Assembly (NCBI RefSeq): GCF_003846185.1
Contig: NZ_ML123034.1
Coordinates: 5,279,555 to 5,343,554, forward strand
DNA: 64,000 bases
Direction of reading: 5' to 3'
Source: Streptomyces sp. ADI96-02
GTDB lineage: Bacteria > Actinomycetota > Actinomycetes > Streptomycetales > Streptomycetaceae
Positions within the stretch are counted from its first letter, which is position 1, and every line of letters starts with the position of its first letter. Below, piece by piece: positions 8,795 to 17,106 of the stretch. Position numbers and translations under genes: made by a program. Below the pieces are notes generated by a model. The model was not told the DNA's origin and ran no database searches. It saw only the letters and a program-made list of their open reading frames with translations.

Positions 8795-10414
8795 ATGACC
8801 ATCCAGCGGTTCCAGCTGTACGACACAACCCTGCGCGACGGCACACAGAAGAAGGGCCTCACCCTCACGGTCGACGAGAAGCTCGCCGTCGCCCGTAGCC
8901 TGGATGGCCTCGGTGTCGGCTACCTTGAGGGCGGCTGGCCCGGCGCGGTGCCCCGCGACACCGAGTTCTTCCGCCGGGCGCGCACCGAACTCGACCTGCG
9001 TCACGCCCGGTTGGCCGCCTTCGGGGCCACCCGGCGGCCGGGTGCGACGGTCTCCGTCGACCCGCAGGTCCGGGCGCTGCTGGAGGCCGACACCCCCGTG
9101 GTGACACTCGTCGCCAAGGCCGACCGGCGGCATGTGGAGCGGGCGCTGCGCACCACCCTCGCCGAGAACCTCGCCATGATCGGCAGCACCGTACGACACC
9201 TCGTGCACGCCGGGCGCCAGGTGTTCGTCGACGCCGAGCACTACTTCGAGGGGTACCGTGCCGCGCCCGGCTACGCGCTGGAGACCGTCCGTGCCGCCGC
9301 CGAGGCCGGGGCGGACGCCGTGGTCCTCTGCGACACCAACGGCGGCACCCTGCCCGACGAGGTGCGCGCGACCGTCGCCGCCACCCTTGGGGCGACCGGC
9401 GTCCGGCTCGGAATCCACTGCCACGACGACTCCGGATGCGCCGTGGCCGCAACCCTCGCCGCCGTCGACGCCGGGGCCGTGCACGCGCAGGGCACCGCCC
9501 ACGGCTACGGAGAACGCTGCGGCAACGCCGACCTGTTCTCCATCGCCGCCAACCTCGTCCTCAAACGGGGCATCCCCTGCCTGCCGCCCGGCGCCCTCGG
9601 CGATATGGCCCGGATCGCCCGCGAGGTGGCGGTGATCACCCGCGTCCCGGAACGCTCCTCCGCCCCGTACGTCGGCGAGGACGCCTTCACGCACAAGGCC
9701 GGACTGCACGCCTCCGCGCTGCGCGTCGACCCCGGGCTGTACCAGCACACGGACCCCGCCGGGGTCGGCAACCGCATGCGGACCGTGGTGTCCGACCTGG
9801 GCGGGCGCTCCTCCGTCGCGCTGAAGGCCGCGGAGCTGGGCTACGCCATGGAGGCCGGCTCCGAACCCGTCGCGCGGACCGCCGCCCGGGTCAAGGCGCT
9901 GGAGGCCGCCGGCCACAGCTTCGACTCCGCCGACGCGTCCTTCGAGCTCCTGCTGCGCGCGGAACTGTACGGCGACTCCGTCGAGACCCACTTCACCATC
10001 GACTCGTGGCATGTCACCGTCCGCGGAGGCGGCCCCACCGGGACCGAGGCCGGGGTGCGGCTCCGGGTCCGGGACGTGTCGCTCAGCGGTACGGGCCGCG
10101 CCGGCGCCCCGCTGCACGCGCTGGACCGGGCGCTGCACGATGCCCTCGACCCGTTCTTCCCCGCCTTCCGCACCGTCGTCCTGGTCGGCGAGCGGGAGCG
10201 CCCGCTCGGGCCCGACGACGGGGGAGACGCGTCCTGCCAGGTGCTGCTCACCCATCGCGCCGACGACCGTGAGTGGGGCACTGTCGGCGTCGGCGGCAAC
10301 GCCGTCGCGGCGGGGTGGCACGCGCTGCTCGACATGGCACGCCACGCACTGCTGGACCGGCCGCGGGCCCGGGCCGCCGACCGGCTCCTCGCGGTCCCGT
10401 CGGCGGAGAGGTGA
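8795..10414 (+). CDS. cimA: (R)-citramalate synthase-like DRE-TIM metallolyase
   Basis: This 539-residue protein belongs to the CimA group, which condenses pyruvate with acetyl-CoA to give citramalate and leads through 2-oxobutyrate to isoleucine-type C5 units. The TIM-barrel opens with LYDTTLRDGTQKKG, and the metal-binding HCHDDSG is intact; AHGYGERCGNADL follows. The C-terminal LeuA-type dimer/allosteric domain spans roughly residues 390-530. Its location between rmlB and a KSIII gene, with a CaiB racemase homologue in the same operon, suggests it feeds a propionyl or 2-methylbutyryl starter for the polyketide rather than general amino acid supply. It could be a cluster-borne bypass of threonine deaminase. 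An isopropylmalate synthase function is less likely. Confidence 0.85.
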   Translation: MTIQRFQLYDTTLRDGTQKKGLTLTVDEKLAVARSLDGLGVGYLEGGWPGAVPRDTEFFRRARTELDLRHARLAAFGATRRPGATVSVDPQVRALLEADTPVVTLVAKADRRHVERALRTTLAENLAMIGSTVRHLVHAGRQVFVDAEHYFEGYRAAPGYALETVRAAAEAGADAVVLCDTNGGTLPDEVRATVAATLGATGVRLGIHCHDDSGCAVAATLAAVDAGAVHAQGTAHGYGERCGNADLFSIAANLVLKRGIPCLPPGALGDMARIAREVAVITRVPERSSAPYVGEDAFTHKAGLHASALRVDPGLYQHTDPAGVGNRMRTVVSDLGGRSSVALKAAELGYAMEAGSEPVARTAARVKALEAAGHSFDSADASFELLLRAELYGDSVETHFTIDSWHVTVRGGGPTGTEAGVRLRVRDVSLSGTGRAGAPLHALDRALHDALDPFFPAFRTVVLVGERERPLGPDDGGDASCQVLLTHRADDREWGTVGVGGNAVAAGWHALLDMARHALLDRPRARAADRLLAVPSAER

Positions 10415-10416
10415 GC

Positions 10417-11454
10417 ATGCACGCCGCGGACCTGTACGTCAGGGCCACCTCCGTCCGGCTGCCCGGCACCCTCCGGGTGGCCGACGCCGTCGCGGCCGGG
10501 GACTGCCCGCCGCGCATCGCCGACGCCGCGGGCATGGAGTCCGTGGCCGTCTCGGCGGACGAGTCCGCCGCCGAGATGGCCGTCGCGGCGGCCGCGAACG
10601 CGCTGCGACGGGCCGGTTCCGGCCCCGGAGACATCGACCTCCTGCTGCACGCCGACACCTACCACCAGGGCCAGGACCTGTGGCCCGTCGCCTCCTACAT
10701 CCAGCGCGAGACGGTCGGCAACAGCTGCCAGGCCGTCGAGATCCGGCAGATGTCCAACGGGGGCCTCGCCGCCATGGACCTGGCCGCCGCCTACCTGCGG
10801 GCCGGCCACGGCACGGGGGACGCACTGCTCACTTCCGCCGACCGGTTCTGCGCCCCCGGCATCGACCGCTGGCGCACCGATCCCGGAACGCCCTACGCGG
10901 ACGGCGCCGCCGCGCTGGTCCTCTCCCGCCGGGGCGGCTTCGCCTCCGTGCGCGCCCTGGCCCTGCACGCGGACCCGGAACTGGAACCGCTGCACCGCGG
11001 GGACGCGCCGTTCGGCCGCGCCCCCTTCAGCCACGGCATGCCCGTCGACTTCGCCCGGGCCAAGAGGGCGTTCGTCTCGCGGGTCGGCATGTCCGCCGTG
11101 ATGGGCCGCGCCCACGAGGGGCAGCAGACCGCGGTGAAACGGGCGCTCTCCGAGGCGGGCCTCGACCTGGCCGACGCCGACTGGGTGGTCCTGCCGCACT
11201 TCGGGCGGCGCCGGCTGGAGTCCATCTACTACGGCCCGTTCGGCATCGACCCGGACCGTACCCCCTGGGAGTGGAGCCGCACGGTCGGCCACCTCGGGGC
11301 GGGCGACCAGTTCGCCGGGCTCGACCACCTCATGGTGTCCGGCCGGGCCTCCCCGGGCGACATCGTCGTCCTCGTCAGCGTCGGCGCCGGATACAGCTGG
11401 GGGTGCGCGGTGCTGGAGATCCTCCGCCGTCCCGAGCGGTACGGCCCTCGCTGA
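10417..11454 (+). CDS. KSIII-like starter-unit acyltransferase, Ser nucleophile (DpsC/CerJ type)
   Basis: This 345-residue thiolase-fold protein is related to FabH, but the active-site Cys is replaced: the FabH ACAGF position reads MSNGG here, giving Ser113. The His is conserved (His261 in VLPHFGRRR), and the usual Asn region reads GHLGAGD, giving Asp297. A Ser-His-Asp triad is what is known for DpsC, which selects the propionyl starter in daunorubicin biosynthesis. It therefore probably loads a non-acetate starter, working with the acyltransferase at 23840. GGAGAGG sits 5 nt before the ATG at 10417; a GTG at 10411 would overlap the cimA stop. It is the last gene of the caiB operon. Confidence 0.85.
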   Translation: MHAADLYVRATSVRLPGTLRVADAVAAGDCPPRIADAAGMESVAVSADESAAEMAVAAAANALRRAGSGPGDIDLLLHADTYHQGQDLWPVASYIQRETVGNSCQAVEIRQMSNGGLAAMDLAAAYLRAGHGTGDALLTSADRFCAPGIDRWRTDPGTPYADGAAALVLSRRGGFASVRALALHADPELEPLHRGDAPFGRAPFSHGMPVDFARAKRAFVSRVGMSAVMGRAHEGQQTAVKRALSEAGLDLADADWVVLPHFGRRRLESIYYGPFGIDPDRTPWEWSRTVGHLGAGDQFAGLDHLMVSGRASPGDIVVLVSVGAGYSWGCAVLEILRRPERYGPR

Positions 11455-11460
11455 GGGGCC

Positions 11461-11482
11461 GCCGGGGCGGTTCCACCCCGGC
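11461..11482 (+). terminator. Short hairpin terminator after the KSIII gene
   Basis: A 7-bp perfect stem (11461-11467 with 11476-11482, loop 8 nt) directly follows the KSIII stop and directly precedes the SARP-type promoter of the next unit. Confidence 0.5.
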
Positions 11483-11514
11483 TCGACCGGCGTCCGAGTC
11501 GGATCGACTAGTTA
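11483..11514 (+). promoter_or_regulatory. SARP-type promoter for the aromatase/cyclase unit
   Basis: Heptamers TCGACCG (11483-11489) and CCGAGTC (11494-11500) are 4 nt apart. Eight nt later comes TAGTTA (11509-11514) as the -10-like element. The expected transcript start is near 11521, leaving a leader of about 40 nt that contains the ribosome binding site GAAGGGAAGG. Confidence 0.6.
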
Positions 11515-11561
11515 CCTGCTGTCAACGCACCGCCGACGATCTACTGAAGGGAAGGTCTCCC

Positions 11562-12587
11562 ATGGGGCCCAGGACTTCCGTTCCGGCACCGGGCGACGCG
11601 GTCCGCGTCACCGAGCACGCCGTCACCGTGGCCGCGCCGCCCGACACGGTGCACCGCCTCGTGGCCGACGTGTCCGGCTGGCCCGACCTGTTCGGCCCGA
11701 CCGTACACGTCGACGTGCTCGCGGACGCGCCCCCGGAGGGCGGCGAGCAGCGGCTGCACCTGTGGGCCACCGCCCACGGGGCCGTCCGCAACTGGACGTC
11801 CGTGCGCACCCTGGACCCGGTGGCCCGCACGGTGACGTTCCGCCAGCTGGTGCCCGCGCCGCCGGTGGCGTCGATGGGCGGCGCCTGGCGGGTCGAGCCG
11901 CTCGGCGACGGCCTGAGCCGGGTCGTCCTGCTCCACGACTTCCGGGCAGTCGCTGACGACCCGGAGGCAGAGCGCCTCATCACCGCGGCTGTGGACCGCA
12001 ACAGCGCCGCGGAGCTCGCCGCCCTCAAGCGCGCCGCGGAACAGGGCTCCCACCGCGAGGAGTTGCGGTTCTCCTTCCATGACACGCACACCGTCCGCGC
12101 CGAGGCCGACGAGGTGTACGCCTTCCTGGAGCGGGCCGACCGCTGGCCCGAGCGGCTGCCGCACGTCGCCCGTCTCGATCTGCGGGAGGAGGCCGCTTCC
12201 GACCCGGCCGCCGACGGCGCGCGGACCGCCGCGACCGTCCAGCAGATGGAGATGGCCACGCTCGCTCCGGACGGTTCGGAGCACATCACGGATTCCGTGC
12301 GCCTGTGCTTCCCCGGCCGGCGCACCATCGTCTACAAACAGCTGCGCACCCCTCCGGCGCTGGCCTGCCACACCGGCCGCTGGACCGTCGAGCCGGCCCC
12401 GGACGGCTCCGTCGCGGTCACCTCCGCCCACACCGTCGTCCTGGACCCGGAGGGCGTGCGGGCCCTGCTCGGCCCGGACGCCTCACCGGCCGACGCCCGG
12501 GCACGGGTCCGCGAAGCGCTCGGAGCCAACAGCACCACCACCTTGCGGCACGCCGGGCGGTTTGCGGAGCGCCGTGGACAATCGTGA
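11562..12587 (+). CDS. Two-domain polyketide aromatase/cyclase
   Basis: This 341-residue protein is made of two START-like (SRPBCC) cyclase domains, residues about 10-155 and 165-320, each opening with a short helix and the conserved W-P pair (SGWPDLFGPTV, DRWPERLPHV). Di-domain members of this family, such as ActVII and GrhQ, catalyse first-ring aldol cyclisation and aromatisation of ACP-bound polyketides, typically those reduced at C-9. This supports an aromatic product and, by family analogy, a C-9-reduced or unusually primed chain. GAAGGGAAGG precedes the ATG. Its 3' end overlaps the next gene by 14 bases. Confidence 0.9.
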   Translation: MGPRTSVPAPGDAVRVTEHAVTVAAPPDTVHRLVADVSGWPDLFGPTVHVDVLADAPPEGGEQRLHLWATAHGAVRNWTSVRTLDPVARTVTFRQLVPAPPVASMGGAWRVEPLGDGLSRVVLLHDFRAVADDPEAERLITAAVDRNSAAELAALKRAAEQGSHREELRFSFHDTHTVRAEADEVYAFLERADRWPERLPHVARLDLREEAASDPAADGARTAATVQQMEMATLAPDGSEHITDSVRLCFPGRRTIVYKQLRTPPALACHTGRWTVEPAPDGSVAVTSAHTVVLDPEGVRALLGPDASPADARARVREALGANSTTTLRHAGRFAERRGQS

Positions 12588-13224
12588 CCCCGCCGCAGCT
12601 CTGACCATCGTCAACCGGCTCACCGTCCGGGGCGACCACACCGCCTTCGAAGCGGCGTGCGACGTGTACGCCGACTTCTTGGCCTCCCGGCCGCACTTCG
12701 GGTACCTGGTGGTGCTGCGCACCGCCACTCAGCCGAGGGTCTACACGCAGTTCGCGCACTGGGAACGTCTGGACGGGTTCCTCGGCACCGTACGCGAGCC
12801 CGTGTTCCGGGCCCATGTCGAGCGCATCGGGCCGCTGGTCGAGGCCAGTGCCGACCAGGTGAACAGCGTTTTCCGCACCCTGCGGCACACCGCTACCGAG
12901 GGCGGCCTGAACGTCGTGCTCACCTGGGCGCGGCTGATGTACGAGGATGACCGGTACGCCTTCGAGGCCAGATACGCCGCGCTCAGCGAATCCATCTCGA
13001 AGGAGGAGGAGTTCGGCGGCTCCGACCTGCTGTGCTCCTCGGTCAACCCGCTCAACTACGTCGGGCTCCAGTGGTGGCGCGAGGCCGAGGACTGCGACCG
13101 AGCCCTGGCCGACCCGGAGTACCGGCGGCTCCGCCGGTCGCTCGCGTGCCTGGCCACGCTCGGCGGCGAACGCGTCGTGCACGTCCGCTACCGCGAACCC
13201 ACCCGGACGGCCCCCGCTCGCTGA
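12574..13224 (+). CDS. Tandem ABM-domain protein (monooxygenase or cyclase)
   Basis: This 216-residue protein has two dimeric alpha-beta barrel repeats, residues about 8-95 and 108-205. The first resembles antibiotic biosynthesis monooxygenases, with TIVNRLTVRGDHTAFE and YTQFAHWERLDGF, and matches the start of the single-domain ABM at 26615. The second half is diverged (LTWARLMYEDDRYAFE). Cofactor-free ABM proteins oxidise anthrones to quinones; other members of the fold act as cyclases, so the exact reaction is open. The GTG at 12574 is chosen because GGAG lies 5 nt upstream and because the domain begins immediately after it. It overlaps the cyclase gene and is coupled to it. Confidence 0.75.
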   Translation: MDNRDPAAALTIVNRLTVRGDHTAFEAACDVYADFLASRPHFGYLVVLRTATQPRVYTQFAHWERLDGFLGTVREPVFRAHVERIGPLVEASADQVNSVFRTLRHTATEGGLNVVLTWARLMYEDDRYAFEARYAALSESISKEEEFGGSDLLCSSVNPLNYVGLQWWREAEDCDRALADPEYRRLRRSLACLATLGGERVVHVRYREPTRTAPAR

Positions 13225-13278
13225 GATGGCGTCCCGCCCCCGCCCGCCCCGGGCGCTCCGCTCCCACACGTCCCGCGT

Positions 13279-13310
13279 GCGAGGTCCGTTCGAGCCGCCC
13301 GGCGCAAGCT
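13279..13310 (+). promoter_or_regulatory. SARP-type promoter for the acyl-AMP ligase gene
   Basis: Heptamers GCGAGGT (13279-13285) and TCGAGCC (13290-13296) are 4 nt apart. Eight nt later is CAAGCT (13305-13310). The expected transcript start is about 30 nt before the ATG at 13346. Confidence 0.6.
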
Positions 13311-13345
13311 GGTGCCGGTACCGGCGGAGCGGCGGAGAGGGCACC

Positions 13346-15088
13346 ATGGACGGCGACGAGAAGCGGACGTTCACCGAGGTCTTCGCGCACAGGGCCCGTA
13401 CCCACCCGGAGCGGGACGCCCTCCTCGTGCTTTCCGACGGGCTCGGGGGCGCCGGGGAGCGGCGGTACACCTACGGCGCCCTCGCCGCGGCGGCCCGGGC
13501 GCTGGCGCCCGTGGTGCGCGGCCATACCCGGCCGGGCGGGCGGGTCCTGGTGGCCCACAGCGACCGGATGCTCTTCGCCACGAGCCTGCTGGCCTGCCTG
13601 TTCGCCGGAGCGGTGCCGGTGCCGGTGGTGCCCCCGGGCGGCAGCAGGCACCACGACGCCCGGTTGTCCGGCATAGCCAGGGACGCGGCGGTCGACTGCG
13701 CCCTCACCTCCCGCGCGCTGGCCCCCGCGCTCTCGCAGGTGCTTGCGCGCACCGGCCACCAGGACGTCGTCTGCGTTCCGGCCGACGCCGCCCTCGCGGA
13801 CGGCCCGGTCACCCGGGCGGCCGAGGCGCCCCTCGACGCGGCGACCGGTCCCGACAGCGTGGCCGTCCTCCAGTACACCTCCGGCTCCACGCGAGCCCCG
13901 CGTGGTGTGCCCGTCAGTCATCGCGCGCTGCTCGCCCACCTCCGGTCCCTGTCGACTGCCCTCGACACCCGGGAGGGCGAACGGGTCGGCGGCTGGCTCC
14001 CGTTCCACCACGACATGGGTCTCATCGGCCTGCTGATCCACCCGCTGTGGCAGGGCGCCACGTCCGTGCTGCTCTCCCCGGAGTCCTTCGCGCGCCGTCC
14101 GCTGCGCTGGCTGGAAGCGGTGTCCGACCACGGCATCGCCGTCAGCGCCGCTCCCGACTCGGCGTACGCGCGCTGCGCGCGGGAGGGCGAGGTCCTGCCG
14201 GCGGGCCGCCTCGACCTGTCCCACTGGCGTACGGCGGTGAGCGGCGGCGAGGTCGTCCGCGCCTCCACGGTCCGGGACTTCGCCGCGCGCTTCGCCCCCG
14301 CCGGGCTGCGCCCCGGTGCGCTCACCCCCTGCTACGGACTGGCCGAGGCGACCCTGCTGGTGACCGGCGCCGCGCGCGCCGGGCGGCCCCGGCTGCGGAC
14401 CTTCGCCGACGACGGGCACCCGGGCGGCGGACGGTCGCTGGTCTCGTGCGGCCCGCCGGCACCCGGCACGGAGGTACGCATCGTCGACCCGGCGGGGCGC
14501 ACGCCGCTCGACGAGGGCGTCACCGGCGAGATCTGGGTGCGCGGCCCGGGTACGGCCGAGGGGTACTGGCGCCGTCCGGCGGAGAGCGAGGAACTGTTCC
14601 GGGCCCGTACGGCCCAGGGCGAGGGCGGCTTCCTGCGGACCGGTGACCTCGGCGCGATGGTGGACGGCGAGCTGTACGTCACCGGCCGTCGCAAGGACCT
14701 GGTCGTCCTGGCGGGCAACGCCTTCCATCCGGAGGACCTGGAGGAGTCGGTACGCCGGACCAGCACGGTCCTCGGCTCCGGCATCGCGTTCGGTGTGCAC
14801 GGTGAACGCGAACACCTTGTCGTGGTACAGGAGTTGCGTGCACGCACCTGCTACGGCACGGACCTGCCGGCCCTCACCGAGGTGATCCAGGACGTCCTGG
14901 TGGCGGAACACGGCGTGCGCGCGGACGCAGTGCTGATCGTGCGGCCCGGCACGGTACGGCACACCACGAGCGGAAAGGTGGAACGGGCCACCATGCGTGG
15001 CCTGTTCCTCGGTGGAGCCCTCACACCGCTGTACGCCGGCCTGACGCCGGAGGTCCGGCTCCTCGTCGCCGACCGGAGCCGCCGGTGA
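13346..15088 (+). CDS. Fatty-acyl-AMP ligase-like adenylation enzyme
   Basis: This 580-residue ANL-superfamily protein resembles the FAAL group, which activates carboxylic acids as adenylates and passes them to a carrier protein. The A3 core is QYTSGSTRAPRG near residue 176, followed by GWLPFHHDMGL, a FAAL/acyl-CoA ligase hallmark, then CYGLAEATLL, TGDLGAM and RKDLVVLAGNAFHPEDLE. The catalytic Lys of the C-terminal domain is in TSGKVERA near residue 551. Its substrate is unknown; a polyketide cluster that already has KSIII and an acyltransferase does not obviously need it. It could activate a second acyl group for a side chain or for the ACP. GGAGAGG precedes the ATG, and it has its own SARP-type promoter. 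Confidence 0.85.
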   Translation: MDGDEKRTFTEVFAHRARTHPERDALLVLSDGLGGAGERRYTYGALAAAARALAPVVRGHTRPGGRVLVAHSDRMLFATSLLACLFAGAVPVPVVPPGGSRHHDARLSGIARDAAVDCALTSRALAPALSQVLARTGHQDVVCVPADAALADGPVTRAAEAPLDAATGPDSVAVLQYTSGSTRAPRGVPVSHRALLAHLRSLSTALDTREGERVGGWLPFHHDMGLIGLLIHPLWQGATSVLLSPESFARRPLRWLEAVSDHGIAVSAAPDSAYARCAREGEVLPAGRLDLSHWRTAVSGGEVVRASTVRDFAARFAPAGLRPGALTPCYGLAEATLLVTGAARAGRPRLRTFADDGHPGGGRSLVSCGPPAPGTEVRIVDPAGRTPLDEGVTGEIWVRGPGTAEGYWRRPAESEELFRARTAQGEGGFLRTGDLGAMVDGELYVTGRRKDLVVLAGNAFHPEDLEESVRRTSTVLGSGIAFGVHGEREHLVVVQELRARTCYGTDLPALTEVIQDVLVAEHGVRADAVLIVRPGTVRHTTSGKVERATMRGLFLGGALTPLYAGLTPEVRLLVADRSRR

Positions 15089-15122
15089 CCGGCGTTCGCC
15101 TCCCGCCGAGGCGCCGCCGGAC

Positions 15123-15737
15123 TCAGAGAATCCAGCCGGCGTTCCTCGCGACCCGGACGGCATCGACGCGGTTGCGGGCGCCGAGCTTGCCCACGATGGC
15201 CGTCAGGTAGTTGCTCACCGTGCCCTTCGACAGGTACAGGCACCCGGCGATCTCCGCGGTGTCCGCGCCGCGGGCCGCGAGCCGCAGCACCTGGAGCTCG
15301 CGAGGGGAGAGCGGATTGTCCACGAAGTCCCACGCCGACATCGCCAGATGCGGGTCCATGACGCGCTGACCGGACGCCACCAGGCGTACTGCCTTGGCGA
15401 GTTCCTCAGGTTCGGAGTCCTTGAGCAGGAAGCCGCCAACCTGTGTGCTGAGCGCTCGGCGCAGGGTGCCCGGCCGCCCCATGCCGGTCAGGATGAGCGT
15501 GCGGCAGGTGGGCATCCGCTTGTGTAACTCGGCTGTGGCCGTCAAGCCGTCGGTGCCCGGCAGGTCGATGTCGATGACCGCCACGTCGGGCTTCTTCTCC
15601 AGCGCGGTCGGCACGATGGCGTCACCCCTGTCCACGGCCGCGACGACGCGCAGGTCGGGTTCCAGATGGAGCAGTGCGACGAGAGCCCCCCGTACCATGT
15701 GGACATCCTCCGCCAGCAGGATTCTGAGGGTGAGCAT
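15123..15737 (-). CDS. NarL/DesR-type LuxR response regulator
   Basis: This 204-residue two-component regulator has a receiver domain (residues 4-120) with the acidic pair EDV at the start, phosphoacceptor Asp56 in VIDIDLPG, and Lys105 or nearby in LLKDSEP. A LuxR-type helix-turn-helix follows (LSPRELQVLRLAARG to about residue 200). The start has a purine-rich site, GGAAGGGAAGG, upstream. It lies 48 nt downstream of its histidine kinase on the same strand and is convergent with the acyl-AMP ligase gene. It probably controls part of the cluster or its resistance in response to an envelope signal, which is inference from position. Confidence 0.92.
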   Translation of the reverse strand: MLTLRILLAEDVHMVRGALVALLHLEPDLRVVAAVDRGDAIVPTALEKKPDVAVIDIDLPGTDGLTATAELHKRMPTCRTLILTGMGRPGTLRRALSTQVGGFLLKDSEPEELAKAVRLVASGQRVMDPHLAMSAWDFVDNPLSPRELQVLRLAARGADTAEIAGCLYLSKGTVSNYLTAIVGKLGARNRVDAVRVARNAGWIL

Positions 15738-15785
15738 CCCCCTTGCCTTCCCTTCCTGATCCCCTCGTGCCGTATCGAGGGCCCC

Positions 15786-17027
15786 CTACGCCGCCGGCCG
15801 TACCGGGGCACGGACCTCCAGTTCGAAGAGCCCGTTCTCACGGACGACAGCCTTCAGCCTGCCGCCCACCGCAACGCACCGTTCGTGAAGGTTGTCCAGT
15901 CCGTTCCCCCGCCGCTCCGCGCCGAGCAGCGATCCCCTGTCCTTCTGCTCCCGTCCGTCTATGCGGACTCCGTCGTTCACCACAGACAGCAGAATGGTCT
16001 CCCCGTCACGGGTTGCCGTTATCGTACAGTGACGTACAGCGCTGTGCCGCAGCATATTGGTGACCCCTTCGCGCACCACGGTGGCGAGGAAGGTGTCGAC
16101 CTCCGGGGGCAGCGGGCCGCAGGCGACATCGACCTCACTGCGCACGCCGGAGGCGCGCAGCACGGACATCGCGGAGCGGGTCTCGGAGGTGAGGGAGAGT
16201 GCGCGGTAGCTGCTGGCGACCAGTCGCACGTCCGACAGTGCCTGGCGGGCCACGTCCACGATCTCACGGGTCTCCTCGCGCGCCCGTTCCGGCTGGGTCA
16301 GGCCGACGCGGTGGGCCAGCGTTCCCTTGAGGACGATCGCGGACAGGCTGTAGCCCAGCAGGTCGTGCAGGTCGCGGGCGAAGCGCAGCCGCTCCTGTCC
16401 GACGGCCATGCGGGCCAGTTCGTCGCGGGTGGCGTGAAGTTCGCTCACCAGCTCGGTCAGGCGCGCCAGTCCGTAGATGACGAGCCCCGACAGCAGCGCG
16501 GAGACCGTGTAGTAGGAGGCCGCGTCCAGGGCGGCGCCGGCGGCGAGCGCGTGCAGCGGGGTGACGATCAGCACCACGCCGAACAACGACCAGCCGTAAC
16601 GGGGCGGGAGCAGCACGAGGAACGAAGCGCCCAACGGACCTTCCATGCTGCCCCAGTTGAGGCCGAACCAGAGGAGCGGCAGGTAGGTGAGCAGTGTCTG
16701 CGCCAGGAGGGCGGCGGTCTTCCGGCGCGGCGTCCAGATCTGGGCCCGGGGAGCGGACACGAGCATCTGCACGGTGAACACGGCCAGCACGCAGGCGACG
16801 CAGACCAGCAGCCGAGTGACTCCGGGGCGGGTCCCCACCAGGTTGAGCACGGTCACCCCGCCGTAGCAGAGCAGGGCCACGACGGTTATGGTGCGGGCCA
16901 GTTGGGGTGCCGGTACGTCCTGACTCCGGCGAGGTCCGGGACTCTCCTGCGACCCGGTCGCCGAGGCGGCGCCCTCGGCCTCGGGGCCTTCCGCTGCGGC
17001 CGACTGTCTGCCCCTCGATGATGTCAT
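15786..17027 (-). CDS. DesK-like sensor histidine kinase
   Basis: This 413-residue membrane kinase has an N-terminal cytoplasmic tail of about 40 residues, then about five or six hydrophobic segments between residues 45 and 195 with no extracytoplasmic sensor domain. The HisKA_3 phosphoacceptor motif FARDLHDLLGYSLS follows, with the His near residue 219. A HATPase domain runs to the C-terminus (GNGLDNLHERCVAVGG is the G-box). The pairing with the DesR-type regulator is the common actinobacterial arrangement. The terminator palindrome at 17077-17104 separates it from the YcaO gene upstream, so it probably has its own promoter in the 50 nt between. No strong ribosome binding site is seen. Confidence 0.9.
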   Translation of the reverse strand: MTSSRGRQSAAAEGPEAEGAASATGSQESPGPRRSQDVPAPQLARTITVVALLCYGGVTVLNLVGTRPGVTRLLVCVACVLAVFTVQMLVSAPRAQIWTPRRKTAALLAQTLLTYLPLLWFGLNWGSMEGPLGASFLVLLPPRYGWSLFGVVLIVTPLHALAAGAALDAASYYTVSALLSGLVIYGLARLTELVSELHATRDELARMAVGQERLRFARDLHDLLGYSLSAIVLKGTLAHRVGLTQPERAREETREIVDVARQALSDVRLVASSYRALSLTSETRSAMSVLRASGVRSEVDVACGPLPPEVDTFLATVVREGVTNMLRHSAVRHCTITATRDGETILLSVVNDGVRIDGREQKDRGSLLGAERRGNGLDNLHERCVAVGGRLKAVVRENGLFELEVRAPVRPAA

Positions 17028-17076
17028 GACTCAGTGATATCCCATGTCCCGCTTGCCGGGCACGCGCAGTCCACGG

Positions 17077-17104
17077 CGCGGAGCCCCGGTACCGGGGCTC
17101 CGCG
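17077..17104 (-). terminator. Palindromic terminator after the YcaO gene
   Basis: A 28-bp perfect palindrome (arms 17077-17090 and 17091-17104) sits 2 nt beyond the YcaO stop codon. Confidence 0.75.
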
Positions 17105-17106
17105 GG

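Noticed and set aside
8438..10345. Long minus-strand open frame of 635 codons opposite cimA and the KSIII gene
   Set aside because: It is antisense to well-supported genes and its Gly/Arg/Val-rich translation has no motif; such frames arise from third-position GC bias.
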